From Microvirga guangxiensis (lineage in GTDB: Bacteria > Pseudomonadota > Alphaproteobacteria > Rhizobiales > Beijerinckiaceae): DNA of 64,000 nt. Both the position numbers and the translations under genes were made by a program. This document shows, piece after piece, positions 61,205 to 64,000 of the stretch (positions are counted from its first letter, which is position 1; every line of letters begins with the position of its first letter). The DNA lies in the NCBI RefSeq assembly GCF_900102135.1, contig NZ_FMVJ01000010.1, positions 90,300 through 154,299 on the forward strand, given 5' to 3'. The notes beneath the pieces were generated by a model. It did not search any database. It was not told the DNA's origin and worked only from the letters and a program-made list of their open reading frames with translations.

Positions 61205-62971
61205 ATGAGCACCTCAAACACCCCAACGCGCAACACCGGGGCGAGGAAAACCGAGCCCAACGGGCAACCGCCAAGCAGCCCCACGCAAACCGGAGAGCCC
61301 CAGCCGAGCCGCCCCAACAGCCACATTCCCCCCCCCCCCAAAAACAAACGCAAACCCTTCCACCACGACGGCCGAAAGGGCCCGTCCCACACCCGCCTAC
61401 CCAACCGCCCCCAGCACCTCGAGGTGGAAGAAGGCCAACGCCCGCCGCAAATACGCCGAGACCGGCCCCCCAACAAAAAACCCACTGCGAGCGAAACCCT
61501 GAACAAAACAGACCGCATCCGGCAGACGAACGCCCCGTTCCCCAAGCGGCAACACACGCGGCCCCGAAACAGCAACACCACCACAGACGAACCGCCGAGA
61601 GACCAAAGCGTCCCCGAGAACCGCCCGCCCGACGAGCCACTCAACCCGGTCCCCGAGAAAAAAGGGGACAAAGCGCCCCGAGAAATCCAGACGGAAACTC
61701 ACAACGGCAACGCCATCCCAAGCCCGGCAACCCCCCCAAGCCATACAAGCCCCGAAGGCAAAACCGCGACCCCCTACGAACGAGACACAACGCACGACCG
61801 GAAAATCCAGGAGCACCGCGAACAAAAACAGAAGAGGAACCCGGGCCGCCAGCGAGAAAGCCCCGCGGAACAACACGACAACAACGGCAGCCAGGCAACC
61901 ATCGCCCACACAAAACCCCGCCTCCCCAAACACCAAACCACCGATCCAGCCGCCAACGACATCACAAACATCAAGCACAACCAGAACCCGGCCACAACAA
62001 AGCGGCGCAAGCGCATCCCCCAAGCCCGCCGCAAGACCCGACCACCCCAAGCAAACAACCCAAACGAAAGCCAAGACAAACCAGCCACCCTCCTAAAGCA
62101 CCGCACCGACAAACAGCGAAACCCAGACCCCACCCAGGCCCGCGAAAGGTCAGCAAAGAAAGCAGACGCGAACCAATCCCAGAAAGGGAACAGGAACAGG
62201 GCCGCAAACCCGCGCAAGGCCATGACCGACGCAGGCAAGATCGAAACCCACAAGGCCAACAACGCAGCCAAAGACGCCGCAAGAAGCAACGCGAGCGCCA
62301 CGCCACACAACAACAACCGACAGAACGAAATATCCGACACCGCCACCGCCACGAGCCCGGACGTGAAGAACAAAACCTCCCACCCCCCCGCCACCACAAA
62401 GCAAGACCCCAACCGCACCACACACCGAAACGCCACGGAGAGCAGCAGCGGCAAACAGCCCCACGCCAATAGCAACGGGAACTCGACCCCCGCCAACAGC
62501 ACCACAAGCAGCACCTACCCACCCAACCAAACCAAAAACGGGAAGGAAGAGACCAAGGACGCCAACGCCAACACACCCAAGAAACCCCCCGCCAACAGCA
62601 AGAAGCAAGAGACGAGCCCCCCGGGAGACGACAAAGACCACGACAGCAACAAGAACGCAAAGACACTCGACGCCCGCAACCACACGGGCATCCAAGCCGC
62701 CGCCAGCACCCAGGAAACAGAAAGCAGCCAAGACCGCAGCGCCACCGACGACCGCATCGAACCAGACATAGACACGCACGAAAAGGACGGACAGACCAAA
62801 CGCAGCCAAGTCCCCAACCAAGACCAAGACCCCAAGCTGAACCCCGGAAACGGCCACGCCCAAGAAGCCGACCACAAAAACAAACAGAAACCCCAGAACT
62901 TCAACCCCCTCCCCAACCCGAACAGCCGCCGCCAACACAACAACACCATCAAGAAGGACACAGGCAAGTAA
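61205..62971 (+). pseudogene. cckA: Heavily substituted cckA (hybrid histidine kinase), gap-free relic
   Basis: In the frame ending at TAA 62969-62971, motifs of the alphaproteobacterial cell-cycle kinase CckA can be followed without gaps from about 61,775. The PAS end RDTT is at 61,781. HisKA HDFNN reads QHDNN at 61,871, so the phospho-His codon is lost. 'DPSFADIMQIKQNANRAAN' of the family reads DPAANDITNIKHNQNPATT. The N-box NLAVNARDAM reads NRAANPRKAM (62,194). G1 EVSDTGTGIPPDV reads EISDTATATSPDV (62,327). Receiver SDVVMPEMDG reads PDIDTHEKDG, keeping the phospho-Asp. SGYAE reads NGHAQ. The final FLPKPFSLKQL reads PLPNPNSRRQH (62,906). Family strings are from memory. Roughly 40% identity over these blocks, with no indel. 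The 5' limit is not visible. The kinase must be inactive. Confidence 0.85.
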
Positions 62972-63149
62972 TACAGTCAAGCAAAACAAAAATTCCGCTC
63001 CGCAGATAGAACACACAAAAAAACAGTGAAGTAAAAAAGCAGAACCAAAAAAAAACCGACCCAGAGCAACAAAGGGAATAAAGAGATCTACCCAAAACCC
63101 CACAGAGATCCACACCTCCTCCAGCCACAAAGAAGGGCCGCACATAGCC
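62972..63149. other. Substituted cckA-recA spacer
   Basis: A-rich, T-poor remains of the 178-bp intergenic region where the recA promoter and any LexA-type box would be. No GTTC-like alphaproteobacterial SOS element (GAAC-N7-GAAC) could be recognised. Confidence 0.5.
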
Positions 63150-63257
63150 CAACCCAATCCCAGACAGGGGAAAAATACAGCAACCAAGAAACAAAAAAAG
63201 AAAAAACCAAACGAGACACCCGCCCAGAACAACCAACCCGCCGGCAACAAAGCGACC
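63150..63257 (+). other. recA: Substituted first 36 codons of recA
   Basis: In frame with the recA body. Alphaproteobacterial RecA has 36 residues before the Met of GKGSIMRLG. Counting back 36 codons from 63258 reaches 63150, where CAA replaces the start codon. 'KALEAALSQIERAFGKGSIM' of the family reads [21 protein letters not shown] to P twice, I to N, I to T, S to A, with K, Q, G and M kept. No gaps. Confidence 0.8.
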
Positions 63258-64000
63258 ATGAGGCGCGGGAAGGGCCACCAACCGGTCGAAATCGAAACCA
63301 TCTCAACCGGCTCCCTCGGCCTCGACATCGCCCTCGGCGTCGGCGGCCTGCCCAACGGCCGCATCATCGAGATCTACGGCCCCGAATCATCCGGCAAAAC
63401 GACCCTGACGCTCCACACCATCGCCGAAGCCCAAAAGAAGGGCGGCGTATGCGCCTTCATGGACGCGGAACACGCGCTCGATCCCGTCTATGCCCGCAAA
63501 CTCGGAGTCAACCTGGACGACCTCATCATCTCCCAGCCCGACAACGGAGAGCAAGCGCTCGAAATCGCCGATACCCTCGTGCGGTCCGGCGCGATCGACG
63601 TGCTCGTCATCGACTCCGTGGCCGCCCTGACGCCAAAGGCCGAAATCGAAGGTGAAATGGGCGAGAGCCACCCAGGCCTCCAGGCCCGGCTCATGAGCCA
63701 GGCCCTGCGCAAGCTCACCGGCTCCATCAATCGAACGAACACACTGGTGATCTTCATCAACCAGATCCGCATGAAGATCGGCGTCATGTACGGCTCGCCG
63801 GAGACGACCACGGGCGGCAACGCCCTGAAATTCTACGCTTCGGTCCGCCTCGACATCCGCCGCGTCTCGACGCTGAAGGATCGCGACGAGCCGATCGGCA
63901 ACTCGGTTCGCGTCAAGGTCGTCAAGAACAAGGTCGCTCCGCCCTTCAAGCAGGTCGAGTTCGACATCATGTTCGGCGAGGGCGTGTCCAAGGTGGGCGA
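63258..64000 (+). CDS. recA: Recombinase RecA (N-terminus altered, 3' end beyond the window)
   Basis: The strand-exchange and SOS co-protease. Walker A is [17 protein letters not shown], '[18 protein letters not shown]' follows, Walker B is '[19 protein letters not shown]', and L1/L2 segments include '[19 protein letters not shown]' and '[19 protein letters not shown]'. The ATG at 63258 is normally the internal Met37; the true first 36 codons are substituted, so translation could begin here only without the N-terminal polymerisation helix. The first 155 codons after the edge carry 23 A-ending codons, the last 86 only one. Several unusual residues (N for K in LPNGR, T for A in TLTLHT, M for V in AFMD, N for T in QPDNG) fall in the same zone, so they are probably spill-over substitutions. 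Function doubtful. Confidence 0.9.
   Translation, partial: MRRGKGHQPVEIETISTGSLGLDIALGVGGLPNGRIIEIYGPESSGKTTLTLHTIAEAQKKGGVCAFMDAEHALDPVYARKLGVNLDDLIISQPDNGEQALEIADTLVRSGAIDVLVIDSVAALTPKAEIEGEMGESHPGLQARLMSQALRKLTGSINRTNTLVIFINQIRMKIGVMYGSPETTTGGNALKFYASVRLDIRRVSTLKDRDEPIGNSVRVKVVKNKVAPPFKQVEFDIMFGEGVSKVG

Larger units (their letters stand above)
48971..63257 (+). other. T-depleted, strand-asymmetric substitution tract (14.3 kb)
   Basis: From 48,971 the + strand loses nearly all T (0-4 per 60 bases; one line such as 54961-55020 has none) and much G, leaving C and A as the main bases. Stop codons need T on this strand and A on the other, so both strands are open in most frames. The tract is substituted, not inserted: it aligns without gaps to the IS6 3' end at the left, to cckA at 61.8-62.97 kb and to the first recA codons at 63,150-63,257. 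Changes seen against those references are T to C, A or G and G to A or C, with few at A and some C to A. A-rich parts (58.4-60.4 and 62.97-63.23 kb) probably mark formerly AT-rich DNA. Confidence 0.9.

Noticed and set aside
48971..63257. Tract as a CRISPR array, satellite repeat or simple low-complexity DNA
   Set aside because: No repeated unit was seen, and the sequence aligns to unique genes (IS6 end, cckA, recA).
48971..63257. Diversity-generating retroelement as the cause
   Set aside because: No reverse transcriptase or template repeat was seen in the window, and changes also affect G and some C, over a length far beyond known variable repeats. It remains only an analogy.
48971..63257. 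Pure deaminase (A to I, C to U on one strand) as the sole cause
   Set aside because: Many observed changes at known codons are transversions (T to A, T to G, G to C), which simple deamination does not give.
49238..63281. Dozens of long open frames on both strands in the T-poor tract, including 1003- and 1046-codon ones, looking like multi-span membrane or disordered proteins
   Set aside because: They overlap in several frames and on both strands, lack Shine-Dalgarno context, and follow directly from the shortage of T on + and A on -.

Overview
The window looks like Alphaproteobacteria, order Hyphomicrobiales. A Methylobacteriaceae or Microvirga-like host is my inference. It rests on the RecA sequence at the right edge, the remains of a cckA gene directly upstream of recA, the GlxA-type AraC regulators, the UgpC-type ABC transporter, and the mix of IS21, IS6 and IS630 elements. 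Positions 1-48 kb are an accessory, IS-rich, plasmid- or island-like landscape with many broken genes.

Layout. 0.6-6.7 kb: a peroxiredoxin, a small exported protein with a PepSY membrane protein, and three DJ-1/PfpI-fold genes (one a GlxA-type regulator). 7.0-9.97 kb: a SnoaL-like pseudogene and an IS21 element with a frameshifted istA. 10.3-19 kb: an APH(3')-like aminoglycoside phosphotransferase, an MFS remnant, an SDR with Phe at the usual catalytic Tyr, an EamA exporter with a nitroreductase and divergent LysR regulator, a GNAT-like protein, and a 14-TM MFS pump with a divergent MmyB-type regulator. 19.4-25.9 kb: an intact IS21 that has cut an enoyl-CoA hydratase gene, followed by two acyl-CoA dehydrogenases and an aldehyde dehydrogenase in one operon. 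26.2-31.1 kb: an IS6 element, a 66-bp tandem repeat, a HigB/HigA-type toxin-antitoxin pair and gene fragments. 31.3-37.3 kb: an unusual two-gene locus encoding 840- and 1181-residue proteins of unknown function. 37.6-46.7 kb: a dead IS6, then a catabolic locus with an ABC sugar-type importer, an enolase-superfamily enzyme, a GntR/FCD regulator, a GlcG/HbpS protein and a GMC oxidoreductase. 46.9-49.0 kb: a transposase fragment, a frameshifted ihfB and a second IS6 copy.

The outstanding feature is 48,971-63,257: about 14.3 kb in which the + strand has almost no T (typically 0-4 per 60 bases) and reduced G, so both strands are open in nearly all frames. It is not foreign low-complexity DNA. It still aligns without gaps to ordinary genes. 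The left edge lies inside the second IS6 copy, where the transposase length, stop-codon position and right inverted repeat can be located base for base by comparison with the first copy. The right part (about 61.8-62.97 kb) is a substituted cckA whose HisKA, HATPase and receiver motifs are recognisable. The last 108 bases are the substituted first 36 codons of recA. Inside recA the damage tapers: synonymous A-ending codons are abundant to about 63,742 and then nearly vanish. I read this as a strand-asymmetric, substitution-only hypermutation tract with a graded right edge (T to C/A/G, G to A/C on the + strand). From sequence alone I cannot exclude an assembly or in-silico corruption. Most of the tract (49.05-61.2 kb) contains no gene I could name.
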